DNA from: Parapristionchus giblindavisi
Taxonomy: Eukaryota; Nematoda; Chromadorea; Rhabditida; Diplogasteridae
Direction: 5' to 3'
NCBI GenBank assembly: GCA_943737045.1
Contig: CALSFV010000038.1
Location: 1 to 64,000, forward strand
Length of the DNA: 64,000 nucleotides
The notes under the pieces were generated by a model. The model worked only from the letters and a program-made list of their open reading frames with translations. It ran no database searches and had not been told where the DNA came from. A program made the translations under genes and the position numbers. Each line of letters opens with the position of its first letter. Position 1 is the first letter of the stretch. This document shows positions 10,190 to 21,939 of the stretch, in pieces.

Positions 10190-13140
10190 ATATATATTTA
10201 TTCACATTTAGCGAACAAATGGTATGAAACAAAGAAATGAAGAGTAATAATGAATGGAATGAAATTGTGATAATGGACTGAGCCTAGTTGAGGATATCAA
10301 TAGGGGGAAAGAGAACATGTAAGTGAGACAGATAACAACAGGACATGCAGATCAGGCTCCTACATCAAAGGATATTCTATTTTCGGGTTTTGTAAGCAAA
10401 CGGGCCGCTCGCATAAAGAAGCTATTGTGCCTGTATTGGAAACGGGACCCTGAATTGGAGAAGTTCAACCCATTTCTTGTAATATATGTTTTGAAGTAGT
10501 GATTTTTCTTATTTGAAATCCTAAATTTGCCTCTAAGTAGTTTAATAGAAGTTTTAATGTCTATGATGGATCTACGGTGTTCGAGGGTTTCTAGATCGAG
10601 TTTTTCGTTGCGAACATTTGCCCGCGGCATATTTTCCCATGTTGATTTGAAACAACGGGCGAACAACCTTCTTGTGAAATAATTCTGTACCTGTTCAAGT
10701 ACTTTTATATCCTTTTTCTGATAAGGATTGAACACCGTAGAAGCGCTTTCTAGAATGGGCCTGATGTAGATTGAATATGCTTTAAGGAGAATTTTGGGGT
10801 TATTAGTTCGAAGAGCTCGCATAATTATATGACAAGCCGACTTTGCTTTGATCGAGATTGATCTAGAATGTTCGGAAAATGTCAGGCTTCTTTGAATAAT
10901 GAAGCCAAGATCTTTGATAGCATCTTTTTGATCTAAATTTGCATTATTTATAGTATAGATTCTTTTAGGATTAGCCCTACCTAGATGCAGGGAATTGCAT
11001 TTATGTGATGCAAGGGGTAATTGCCAATCAGCAGCCCATTGAACTATAGTGTCAACGGCCCCTTGAAGCGGTTGGGACGTTTCATTACTACTGAATGATT
11101 TATATATCTTTATGTCGTCTGCATATAGACGCGCTAGCACTCCATCTCTTTGGACTAACGAAGGTAACTCGGATGTAAAAATAAGGAAAAGTAAGGGTCC
11201 AAGCACAGAGCCCTGAGGTACTCCACTGGATACAGGGTAGGACTCTGATAGTTTATTATTTACTCTAACTTGAAAAGTTCTTTGAGAAAGGTAGCTAGTA
11301 ATCCAGTTTGTAGTTTTGTGGGATAAGCTTATTGTATTGAGTTTGGCTAAGAGTTTAGGATGTGATACTCTATCAAAGGCCTTTGCAAAGTCAAAATAGA
11401 CTACATCAACAGGCTGACCGTTACTGAGTGAAGCAGACCAGTGTTCAAGGACCTCAAGCATTTGGAGTTCACGGGATCTATGTTTTCTAAAACCATATTG
11501 TTCGTCGGGGAAAATTTCCAATGATTCGCAATGTGCAATAATAGGCTTACTTAAAATGCGTTCAAAGACTCTACAGAAGAATGAGGTGATAGAGATTGGT
11601 CTATAATTTAATGGGTCAGAGAAAGGAGGGGATTTCTTGACAGGTGTAACAATTGAGTGCCTCCACTGAGAGGGAATGACGCCAGTTTCGAAAGATGTTC
11701 TAAAGATTATCTCTAGAGGTTCGGAAATGGGGATTGATATTTGTTTGATAAAATATAAGTCAATATTTTCTGGGGTTTTACAGGAGGACTTTTTCCATTT
11801 ATTTATAAATTCACAGATTTCATGTCTTAGAAAGATAGGCTCCTCAAAATTTCCAGTGTGTGAAAGAGGGCAAGGAGTTGGAGTGATACCGTTGTCAGTA
11901 GTAAAGACACCGACAAAGGTTTTAGCAAGTAGATTTGCTTTTTCAGTGTCGTTTAGGACGGAAGTTCCATTTGCATCCTTAAGGCCGTCAATACCTTTTT
12001 GATTACTCGTACAACGTTTCATATAAGTAAAGAACTTATTATTATCCTCACTATCAATAATTCTTTTTTCTATGATCTTGTGATGACGAATAAGCTCCTT
12101 TCGGAATTTCTTATTTAGATTCTCAAAAGTATGTCTACTTTCAGTGGAAGGGTAACTAATTGATCTTTGCCATGCTATAAAGCGCTTGTTCAATAGGCGC
12201 TCCATATGAGGTGGCAGCTTGCCATGATTTACGTTTACTCTACACCATGGGACGTGGGTGTCTATTGATTTCATTATCGTTCTGATAAATATATCATACA
12301 TTTTTTCAGTTGATTCAGCGGTGGAAAATATGCCAGTCCAGTCTACATTTGCTAGCTGCATATTGATAAGGTCGTAATCTGCAGCTTTATAGTTTCTTTT
12401 AATGATATAGGAGGGTGATGCGTGTTTAATAGATAGAGAGAATTCTAATGCGTAGTGGTCAGATGTGCAAAAAGGTGGACCAACCTCTGTGCGATCGATC
12501 AATTTTGGATGATTGCATAGTAAAAGATCGAGAGTGTTTCCAAGCTTGTGGGTCGGTTCTTTCACTAGCTGGGCCATATTTGTAGAGATACAGAAATCAA
12601 TGAATAATCGGGAGGACGGGGTACAGTTTTGATGTTGTGGGTGGATGGACCAATCGATATCAGGAAAATTGAAATCACCAGTAAGGATGGAGGGCTGGGG
12701 GCAAGATGAAAGATCAGTTATTGATTTTATAAGGCATTCAGTCTGTGTTGTATTAGCCTTAGGATTACGATAAACACAGATAGTTCTAATGAGGTCGCCG
12801 TTTATGTCTAAGTCTAGTGCTAGGAGCTCATGGCTTCCTTTGATAGATTGATCAGATACTTGTATAACATTGATGGTGGAATGGACTAAAATGATAACCC
12901 CACCGCCATTTTGGTTTCGATCTCTACGAAATGCATTATAATTATGATCATGGCCATTTAGCAGTAATGAGTTTGGAAAATTAGGACTGAGCCAGGTTTC
13001 ATATAGACAAATTATCGAATAGTTTTTAGTCAGGAGTTGAGAAAGGTAAGGCAATTTGTTCTTAACCGAGCGGCAATTTGAAGAGAACCCTTTAAGAATA
13101 TATGATCTGCATGTTCGTTGGGACCGGTGACTATTTACCA
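10190..13140 (-). mobile_element. CR1/Jockey-type LINE, ORF2 (endonuclease-reverse transcriptase)
   Basis: An open frame of over 900 residues runs from about 13150 to the stop at 10352. In order it carries an apurinic-type endonuclease (ICLYETWLS, TGDFNFPDIDW, TSDHYALEFS), a reverse transcriptase (VYFDFAKAFDRVSHP, SGVPQGSVLGPLLFLIF, LYADDIKIYK with the catalytic Asp pair at 11114-11125) and a C-terminal region (ILLKAYSIYIRPILES). The protein copies its RNA at nicked chromosomal DNA. No ATG precedes the endonuclease: the frame opens about 13 bp before the ORF1 stop, one base back. The 3' end at about 10180-10200 is a run of TATA repeats after TGAATAAATA, shared with the copy at 35905-37205. 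The frame is uninterrupted, so the copy is fairly young. The clade call is from motif style. Confidence 0.9.
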
Positions 13141-14142
13141 GTTTGACATATTAGATGAAAATGGTATACCGAGATTAGGAGGGGCACCGTAATGATTGAA
13201 ATGATTCATGAATGGAGTAGAATATGGATATGGTTGGAATGGAGGGTGGGCATAATTGGGATGAGATAGAGGGCGCAACGAATGATAAGACTTAGGGTGA
13301 ATACGAGGATGTGGAGGGGCATTATTATGGGAACGACGAATAGGGGTCTTGCTATGCGTGGAATGTCTAGAGTGGGTGGAGTCATGTCTATTACGATTGG
13401 TAGACGAACGAGGGATGGGAGGAGTGGGCTTACGGTCTGCTGGATTTGCAAATGATGGGCGAATATAGATATCACCGAAACGAGGGTCATGGCGGATACG
13501 ATGGGCGAACTTTAGCATAAGTTGTTGGTGCTTACGGGTGGGGCAGACAACTTTGGTCAGACGAGGGAAGGAGGAGTCATCAGATCCTATGGGCATTCTA
13601 TAGACCGATATAGGAAGAAAGGTACATCCGAGAATGGAACTTATACGAACGACAGAATTGTAATCATCGAAGGCTACATCACATGGATCATTGGAGGTGC
13701 TAACAGGGAGGCGAGCAATGACGAGAGAACGTTCAAGATCTTTCGTATCTTCCTTTTCACGATTGGTATCAAGATTGGTATCAACAGGAGGATGAGTATC
13801 AACAGGAGGATGAGTATCAACAGGAGGATGAGCATTGGGAGGAGTTGGTTGGTCGGGTGAATGAACTATCGGTTCAACCATTACAGTATCAGAGGGAGGA
13901 GATACAGAATCGTTAACCTTGATTGAATCGACAACTCCTTGGAGATGTTCAACTGCTTTCTCCAATTGATCATTACGTAGACGTTCGCGTCGTAGATCAG
14001 CCTGCACCTGGACGACGAGTTGACAGATGTCCGCAATCGTGAGGTCGTCTCGGGCATCGCCAGCTTCGTGAGTACGTGGACGTTTCGTTGACGGGCTAGA
14101 GATAGAAGACTTGGGGGAGAGAATAGATCTTAATGTATCCAT
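13135..14142 (-). mobile_element. LINE ORF1 protein
   Basis: This 335-residue frame is the first ORF of the same LINE. Residues about 33-70 (ADICQLVVQVQADLRRERLR and on) look like a coiled coil, which in LINE ORF1 proteins drives multimer formation on the element RNA. Three exact 18-bp units (HPPVDT repeated, 13780-13850) follow. The C-terminal third is rich in Arg, His, Pro and Ser (RSSTNRNRHDSTHSRHSTHS), fitting nucleic-acid binding. I see no zinc knuckle or PHD finger. It ends in MSNW and a stop that overlaps the ORF2 frame. Sequence upstream to about 14160 is probably the 5' UTR. Confidence 0.8.
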
Positions 14143-14159
14143 AGTGTCACCTGATGTGG

Positions 14160-15204
14160 TACCGTTGTGTGATTTTTACTGCCTACGGTACATAGCAGTC
14201 AGCATCAGATAGTCGTACAGAATGGTAGAACCAGAGGAAGAGGCGTTCAATCGATGATAAGAGAGTCGATTTAGTCGATCGATAGGCGATCAATACGGGA
14301 GACTATTGGTCACTCACCTTCCTCTAGTGAGGAAAGGAAGGGGGATCTATTTACAGTATTCATCGGTAAATCCGTACCAGGAACCATCGGATTAGACTAA
14401 TTTTGCTGATTTTTCTGCAGAGAGATCAAAACGAACTTGGGTGTGCGACTCGACGTCCGATTGATCGACTGTGTAACACGATCAATTCCTTAGGGAATAC
14501 AAAATAAAAAAAGTTGCACGAGAAACTACACATTTCATCTGTTAATCACTTTTTCCTAGCTTTCCAGTGAGCCCTGAAAATCGCATCGAAAAAAAGATGA
14601 AACTTTGACATGAGCTCCTGGTCAGCTACTCTGGCTCAGGGATGTCCTAACCAAGGGCCATCGAAAACTGCGGAGAAAAGAGGGGTCAACTCAAAAGTGT
14701 GTAGTAGAATCAGTCAATCCTTACTATTAGGTGACATGCGTGATATGTAAATCATTATCAAAATCGAAATAGCCGTGTAACAACTATCACAATTCGGAAT
14801 TTTAACGCATTTCAAAATCACTGCACATCATTCAAGCAACAGACGAACGCTATATGTATTATATATTTCGAAAAGAACCTGAATTAGACCCACTATATAT
14901 ACATAATATATTATATCTTTACTTTGATCCTTCGTTGACTCATCAATGGAAGTGGCTAACATATGTGTTCATTGTGCAACATCTTGGAGTAATCAACAAC
15001 TGTTCTCTATCAGTGGTAATTCTTATCTGTTACATTAACTCTATGAGGTCTTCTCTTTCTCCGCCTACTTTCAGTCTCCCTTCATCAGTCTTCAGTCCTC
15101 TGGAATTTTAGCGATTATTCCTTGTGCATCTTTGAAAATTTGTCTTTCCTTATACTATAAATTAATAATATTTGCTTACCAGAGGCTATTTCTTCGAACC
15201 CAGA
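14160..15204. other. non-coding stretch upstream of GST 2
   Basis: It holds the presumed 5' end of the LINE (about 14160-14340), a segment inversely similar to 9940-10030, then unremarkable AT-rich DNA. I see no gene. The likely GST 2 promoter or outron is the last few hundred bases. Confidence 0.4.
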
Positions 15205-16595
15205 ATGCCCACATACATTCTCAACTACTTTCCTGGAAGAGGATTGACTGAGGTCCGTAAATATGTCTATGATAAGAGCTAATTATTATTATAAATATTG
15301 AAAGGACCCCAGGCTAATTCAGTTTAGTTTTCGCAATGTTCAAAACTTAGAAATTGGCAGAGTGTCTTTAAATAGCTCAAACTAGTGTTGAAAAATATTT
15401 AAATACATTCAGATTTCTCGTCAAATGCTCCATATCTCTGAAACACCATACGAAGATTGCAGAATCAATTACGAGGACTGGCCAGCAATGAAACCAAGTA
15501 TGAATTATTAATCTCTTTATACTTACCTAATTAAAAATTTTAATTTGTTTTTTTTAAAGCAAAAACAAAACAAAGATTTGTTTAGATTCACGATACGATG
15601 AGATTCCTACACTAAATGTCGATGGAGAATACATTACGAATAGTTTCGAAATCGCTCGTTTTCTAGCTGAAAAACTAGGTATGAACAGCTGTTCTCTCAT
15701 TGGTCCCTACCACAAACCACCCATCTATCAGTCTATAAATTCTTCTTTCCCCCAAAAATATCAGTGTAAATAGTCAAATCTAACGTGTTTTCATTTTTAT
15801 TTGCAAAACATTGCAAAACAGTAGACATGAGATGAGTGAAAGATAATGGACAACACATCACCCTTCCTGATTTTTGCAAAATGTATACCTTTCTCTTTTA
15901 ATTATCACCCATTCCTAACTGCTGACCATTGATAATGTTGGATGAAATAGAGTCGATTAGACAATTTGAGGCTTCAATGGAAAGAATTATGATGAAGCAT
16001 CTAAGGCACTTTCAATTGGGAAAGAATACATGAGTTATTTCGCTGATTGTCGTTCATTTCTCATGAATTTGTATGGATTTGAAGAGGGAGACAAGGTATT
16101 TGATAAATATTAAAAAGAGAGAAAGAAAAATAGATAATTCAGGATAAGTTAAGAAAAGAATCGGGAGAACCAGCGAGGGATAAGTTCTTTACTTCTCTTG
16201 AACAAAGAGTCAAGGTGACTTTTTAAGGGTATTTTTTAGAGAAATGCGTCATCATCAACCAAAAATAGCTTGAAGACCATTGACTTTATTATACTACGTA
16301 TTCCAATAGAAATTAATTGAATACCAAGTAATTAGATAAATATTACAGGAAAATGGTTCAAATGGACATCTCATTGGTGATTCTTTAACATGGATTGATC
16401 TACTCATTGCTTATCATATCGATGTCCTTCTCTCACATATTCCTGGATTCTTCGATAAATATCCTAAGGTGAGATGTTTATCGATCATAAATTATTTTAT
16501 TAAACATTTTATTTCAGATGATGGCTGTCAAGGATAGTGTGAGATCAAATCCTAAGCTCAATGAGTGGATCCATAATAATTCTTTGAAGAATTGA
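15205..16595 (+). CDS. Sigma-class-like glutathione S-transferase (GST 2)
   Basis: Seven exons: 15205-15252, 15413-15497, 15586-15678, 15971-16095, 16143-16214, 16349-16468, 16518-16595, giving 206 residues. The thioredoxin-like domain begins MPTYILNYFPGRGLTE, with Tyr8 of the YFPGRG motif intact. The glutathione-binding segment reads NSFEIARFLAEKLG (Asn-Ser where GST 1 has Gln-Ser). The C-terminal domain carries HLIGDSLTWIDLLIAYH. Exon sizes equal those of GST 3 almost exactly, and ENGSNGHL is shared with it, so the two are tandem duplicates 711 bp apart. Exon 4 (125 bp) equals GST 1 exons 4 plus 5, so one intron was lost or gained. CCCAG one base before the ATG could be a trans-splice acceptor. 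A possible AATAAA lies at 16749-16754. The exon 4 acceptor TTTGAG is atypical. Confidence 0.93.
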
Positions 16596-17306
16596 TACAT
16601 AGACTTATGAGGCATTTAGATCTATATTTTAATTTATTGAATTTTGTTATTTTAATTATTGATACGTGCAACTCATTGAGGTTAAATGAGCATAGTGAAA
16701 TATTATATTTATATTAATTTGCGTGTAACTGCGGTTCTTATTGTCAAGAATAAAAATAACCTTTACTATCGTGTCCTTTAAGACATTATACAACAGTCGA
16801 CCACATTCTTTGACATAGTGTTTTCATTGATATTCGACTAAAAATGAAAGAAATGTACAAAACAAATATTTGATATTTGTGATCCTTCACCTTTTTACCT
16901 TTTTTGATTTTTTTTTCATGTTGGTCAAATCATGTTGGTGTGTACATTTAAAGTTAGACCATTTCTACCAAAATATTAATCGACAAGTCAATAATAATTA
17001 TCGTATAAACAGTAAACAGTAAATATGGGGAACCCATAATCAGTAGTAATTCATTAATCCTTTTGTCAAATATATTAATGGTTTGTTTACCAGTAGAATG
17101 ATCTTTGTTCACATTATCTCATTCTTTTTGCTGTGCAGGCGTTATCATTATTATCATTTATCATCCATTACTTTGGTAGTATATAAACAGACAGATCTTA
17201 CGCAATATGAACAATACCATTCATTCCCTTCGTATCAATACCCACCATTTAATTGGCTATGTTTCGCATTGTTCCATATTAAAAATTCAGATAACTTAAA
17301 ATCAAA
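16596..17306. other. intergenic region, GST 2 to GST 3
   Basis: AT-rich, with the candidate GST 2 polyadenylation signal at 16749-16754 and a candidate outron acceptor AAATTCAG ending at 17290 upstream of the GST 3 ATG. No additional gene is visible. Confidence 0.4.
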
Positions 17307-18572
17307 ATGACTTCTTCATACAAGTTCAACTACTTCCCTGATCGAGGACTTTCAGAGGTAACGTTTAGCAAATTAACTTTCAATAAATTAAAATCGCGGA
17401 AATTTTTTTCATTAAAACAGAAATACTCCCTGAAATACTCCCTTCCTGAATAATGATTTTTCTTTTGTAAAGTTTGTCAATATATTGACAATGAATAGCT
17501 TCTATGTTGTCCAAAAGTCACAAAAAGAAAAGAAAACGAGACGGAGTTTTCTCTCTTTTTCCTTTCTTTTCGTTACTTTTAAACAGCGGCATAAACTTTA
17601 GGTATCTCGAGAAATGTTCCTTCTATCCGGAACTCCTTTCAAAGAGAATCGAATCAGATATGAAGACTGGCGTGATCATAAAACAGGTAAATGTTTGGTT
17701 ATCACCTTTTGGAACGAAAATAATTCAGAGGCTCATTGTGAGCAACTGCCCTCACTAGAAGTCGATGGAAAGGAAATTCATGAAAGTTTCGTCATCGCTC
17801 GTTTTCTAGCTGACAAGTTCGGTATGATTCTTGATGTTAATTTCTCAATAAAAGTATAGTACTCACTAACTTCTTTGGAAATCTTACTAATGCTCGAAAT
17901 TCCGGATTTCTTGTTTTTCTATTGATTACATTTGATGATAACTAACATGGAATGAACAGGTTATTGTTAAGGTTTCAATGGACAAAATGCAAATGAGACT
18001 GGATTGATTGAATCGATTGCTCATGAATATGTCTTCTATTTCGCTGAATGTCGTCCATTCCTTATGAATGTATTCGAGTTTTCTAAAGGAGATATGGTAA
18101 TCCTCATTTGATCTTACGTAATCTAAAGAATATTGATTTAGAATAAGCTGAGAAAGGAGATTGGAGAGCCAGCGAGGGATAAGTTCTTCCCGAAGTGGGA
18201 GAAACGAGCTCAGGTGAGAAAGGACAAAAGTTATTACAATTTTTAATATTTCAAATCGCTTGTTCAGTATTTTAAGTCTTAGTTTAAAATCTAATAACGG
18301 AGAATGATAATTACAGGAGAATGGCTCAAATGGACATCTCGTTGGAAATTCTCTAACATGGATCGATCTACTCATTGCTTATCATGTAGACACTATACTC
18401 ACTCATATTCCTGGATTCTTCGATAAATATCCTAAAGTGAGCATTATTTCATTGATTTAAAGAAATATATTTTTAATGGTTAAAAAATCAATAATTTTAG
18501 ATCGTCGCTCTGAGAGATACTGTAAAGACCAATCCCAAGATCAAGGAATGGCTCGAACACAGACAACATTGA
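17307..18572 (+). CDS. Sigma-class-like glutathione S-transferase (GST 3)
   Basis: Seven exons: 17307-17357, 17602-17686, 17729-17821, 17972-18096, 18142-18213, 18317-18436, 18501-18572, giving 205 residues. The N-terminus MTSSYKFNYFPDRGLSE keeps the catalytic Tyr, but the usual Gly of the Gly-Arg pair is Asp, a change close to the active-site Tyr. ESFVIARFLADKFG is the glutathione-binding helix and HLVGNSLTWIDLLIAYH the C-terminal signature. The end IKEWLEHRQH has no further exon. All intron phases match GST 2. AATAAA at 18610-18615, 38 bases past the stop, is a good polyadenylation signal. Role as for the family: cytosolic detoxification. Confidence 0.93.
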
Positions 18573-18609
18573 ATCCAATCGATTTCTATCGTCACTACTC
18601 ATCATATTC

Positions 18610-18615
18610 AATAAA
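18610..18615 (+). promoter_or_regulatory. polyadenylation signal of GST 3
   Basis: AATAAA lies 38 bases downstream of the TGA of GST 3, a normal spacing for nematode 3' ends. Confidence 0.6.
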
Positions 18616-18946
18616 TCAGATATTTATTCGCTATATGCTAATCTAATGGACGATCCAACATTGTCCCATTCATTCTTCTCAAATATCGTTCACTATGATA
18701 AAAATGTATTTAACTTTAGAAAAGTGTTTTTCATAACAATAAGGTGCAATATGAGGAATGAAATAGATGGGAGAGTAGATGGGATTGTTGGTAATGATTT
18801 GTATTGTAATCGTGCTTTCTTTGGCAATTGTCTTTAGCAATCATTAACAATGACGAAAACTGTTTATTGAGAAATAGGCATTATACAGTCAAATTAGACC
18901 CAGTTAAAACGAATTGATCATTAAAATTAAAAATCAATGATCAAAT

Positions 18947-21462
18947 TTAATTCGGAGTAGCATCCAGACGACGTTGGCGAATAAGCTGCATCTCGGGATT
19001 ACGTTCAGTGACCTTTCGGTGGTGCTCTTTAACCTGAAAAGGTCAAAGATCAAAGATCAAAGATCAGTTTGAAGTTAGAATTAACGTACCTTGGGATAAT
19101 TATTGATGAAAAGCACACCACTCTCGTTTTCCATAATGTGTGAAGTCGCAAAGAATAATAGAAGATCGACCCAAGTAAGATGTTCACCAACGAGGAATCC
19201 ACTTGTACTTCTCTTAAAGTAGCACCGAGAGTTAATTCGAAACTCTCCCCTCTGGACACACTCTCTCGCTTTCATTGTCTACGAGTGAGTATTGCAAAAG
19301 CAAAGAGTAAAATTAGCTTAAGGTGTGCCTTTAAAGGAATACCTCATACTAATTGTCCCCTCTGCATTGGCAATACTCTCTTCTAGACAAAGGAAGTGAG
19401 AAAAAAAAGGAGTATTGCTAGAGCGTAGAGTTTCAAATTAGATTGGGGTATGGCGTTAAGATAATTACTTTTATGGGGTAATACCATAACCGAATCCCTG
19501 ACGATCTCTGAATACTTCATACAAAGAACATTTTGTCTTTCTTTTTCATTTCCATCACCTCCTTCGTAGACCATTTACATATAGTTTCGCATTTGTCCGC
19601 CCCTTGTACCCACTTTAAAAAAAGTAAGAAACAAAGTAAACGAAATCTACCGTACCTCTAATCGAGGAGTTATCTTGGAGAAGAATCCTTGTAGAATATC
19701 ATTTACTCTATCATATGGTAGATTAGATGCCTCAGGATTCTCTCTCATATATTCAGTTGCTATTTGGTTCATTTCATCGATGTAACCCTTCAAATTGAAC
19801 ATTATTTATTTATCATCGCTATTCAATAGCTTACCTTGCATTCTGTGTACACTTTATCAACCTCAGCTTTCTCTGAAGGAGTCCGACCGGATAAATCTCA
19901 AGAGATCAAAGATCAAAAATCATAAGTCAAATCAAAGATCAAGATACGTCGACTTTTGTTCGCAACGAAGCGTGCAATTTCAAGTGGATCACGCTGATCG
20001 ATGAATTTTTCATTGACTTGAAGAGCGGGAAGATCATTGATTGAGTGTCCTGTAATGTAACCATCCATCAATCGATTAGATACTTCACTCAATATCAATT
20101 TAGTAATATTATGTACCATTTTAATGAAACCTTGGACACGTCAAACATTGAAATCTTATTTTTAATGCAAAAAATGTAGAAAACGGTTTTATGACCGTTG
20201 TGATCCCCATTGTAGTTTTTTTTTCACAGGGAGCTTTCTCTTGTAATTTAAAAAAAAGATAGATAAACTAACTCTCGACGAAGTTGCGACGAGCTTGATC
20301 ATCACGAATCACTTCGTCTTCATACGATATACCCCAGTATGCAAAGACCAATCGAATTATCTACAATACGCATAATTATTATCATTCTTGTAATAGTTTA
20401 AAAGATATCTTAAAGGGAGCGTAACCTCACTCAATCGCCTCTTCATTGCGCACATTATTTCTCTGTTCTCTTAAAACGAGAGAGCGTAGAGCGTTGAAGA
20501 GACCATTGAGTGAGGTTACCCTCCCTTTAAAGGTAAAAACTGAGCTAATTGTAAGCTCTGGCAACACTCTCTCGCTTTCTTTCTCTGCGAGAGGGCGTGG
20601 CACGAAGGGTTAAATTAACTAGAGGTGCGCCTTTTAAAAAAACATTTAATATTCCTAATAGAATATTAGTTCAAACTAGTATTCAAGTTCCCATTTTCGT
20701 TGAACTGGTAAGCAAAGGGTAATGAGTCTAAAGAAAGATATGTGTCCTTGAACCAAGAAAATGGTACTAGAGAGGCTTTCTATTCTGGGTGGTCGTTATT
20801 AGAGTTGGCTCTTCAGGGGTTCCGGGACCGCAATGGCGTTGACTTTATATTTTCTAATGATTGCGGGCCCGTACAGCACAGTATTCTGGTCCAAGCCATT
20901 TTTCTTCCAAAGCAAGACAAAGGAGAGACCATTGTATTCGAGAGAGTTTGTATGTTGAGCGGTCGTTCTTGCTTTGAAAGTCATGAGAACGCTGTGACAG
21001 TGGTGTAAAATCATTGCGGTCCCGCAAAATCAGAGGGAGGGGAAGGGGGGGGGAGCGATTTCGGGCCCGCAATGACTACTTTATTCCTACCCTGTTATTT
21101 TTTGCGATCGGTCGTTCTTTTCTGTTAACGAAGGAAAGTGAAGAGAACTGTGAAGAACGACCGATCACAAAAAAAGAGCAGAGTAGGAATGAAGTAGTCG
21201 TTGCCCGCAATCGCTCCCCCTCCCTACTCTCCGAGTTTGCGGGCCCGCAATGCCATCTCTAGTCGTTATGACATTTATAGTTAAGAGAAAACTATGAGAG
21301 AAGAAACTCAAAGAATATTGATTAATAGAGATAAAGAAGATGAGAGAATCAGTGATGGATACAGTGAATAAAATGGATAAATATAAATACCTTGGATGAA
21401 TAAATATCTCCTGTCCTGTAGAGCTTGAATCGATCATTAGAAGGAGGAATTGAATCAGACAT
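18947..21462 (-). CDS. divergent GST-like protein lacking the catalytic Tyr (GST 4)
   Basis: Seven exons: 21462-21391, 20360-20273, 20049-19948, 19896-19835, 19787-19656, 19212-19090, 19033-18947, giving 221 residues. The fold is recognisable: RFKLYRTGDIYSSK then IIRLVFAYWG, LPALQVNEKFI, EIARFVANK, and GFLVGEHLTWVDLLLFFATS. Ungapped alignment to GST 1 puts Arg at the catalytic Tyr position and Thr-Gly-Asp-Ile over Phe-Pro-Gly-Arg. The glutathione-binding Ser before the EIAR helix is Pro. The N-terminus is about 8 residues longer than in GST 1-3. Introns 1 and 6 are swollen by MITEs. Intron 6 ends so close to a MITE that its acceptor (TTTAAG) lies at the MITE edge. All frames are open, so it is probably expressed, but classical GST activity is doubtful. 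Confidence 0.88.
19213..19462. mobile_element. two tandem short MITEs in GST 4 intron 6
   Basis: Copy one (19213-19338) runs from CTTAAAGTAGCACCGAGAGT to AGCTTAAGGTGTGCCTTTAA. Copy two (19339-19462) runs from AATACCTCATACTAATTGTC to CAAATTAGATTGGGGTATGG. Both contain the central CTCTCGC/AGTATTGC block of the family also seen at 7111, 8468 and 20531. The insertion abuts the splice acceptor of GST 4 exon 6. Confidence 0.6.
20410..20530. mobile_element. TTAA-type MITE, copy 1 (GST 4 intron 1)
   Basis: About 120 bp flanked by TTAA on both sides, with inverted ends AGGGAGCGTAACCTCACTCA / TGAGTGAGGTTACCCTCCCT and an inner inverted block around GCGCACATTATTTCTCTGTT. Other copies: 41945-42065, 44142-44261, 60147-60267. 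No coding capacity. Confidence 0.85.
20531..20645. mobile_element. short MITE (GAGCTAATT family) in GST 4 intron 1
   Basis: It runs from AGGTAAAAACTGAGCTAATT to AACTAGAGGTGCGCCTTTTA and abuts the TTAA-type MITE. The centre CTCTCGCTTTCTTTCTCTGC matches the copies at 8468 and 19213. Confidence 0.6.
20796..21262. mobile_element. GC-rich palindromic element in GST 4 intron 1
   Basis: Several inverted copies of GCGGGCCCGCAATG occur (about 20840, 20860, 21060, 21240), together with inverted GATCGGTCGTTCTT / AAGAACGACCGATC around 21090-21170. It is locally much more GC-rich than its surroundings. No open frame of interest; probably a composite foldback MITE. Confidence 0.6.
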
Positions 21463-21939
21463 TGTTGGCGAAGAAGAGAATAATGAGATAAAGAGGATGA
21501 TATAAGATAAGAAGGGGAAGAATGAGAGTGGGAGGTAGATCAGTGGAAGGGAATAGAGTGAGATATTGATTGAATAGAAGAACAAAGAAACAAAGAGAAG
21601 ATCTATTTGCGAGATAAGCAATGGAAATGTTTGACTATCGATTGGTTTCCACTTCATTGTTTAATTTCTAAAACTATTGTTAAATTATTGAAAACTTTTG
21701 CAACTGGAGTGATTGTCCCTTGACATCTTTAAGACAGAGCTATATGAATTGGAAGATTAGTGAATAGATCTATATATCGATTGATCTTTCGATCGATGTT
21801 CAAATTCTGTTATAAGTCTCAGTGATAATCTTCATAAGTTAAGTATACAATCATTTATTGTTGAATACGAATGATACAGTCGAATTAGATTCAATTTAAA
21901 CGAATATATTAGTGAACAATTAAAGATCAAAGATCAAAT

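Noticed and set aside
9940..14440. LINE inserted between arms of another palindrome
   Set aside because: The inverted similarity (about 9940-10030 against 14340-14440) is short and imperfect; I cannot define arms or ends, so chance or old repeat is as likely.
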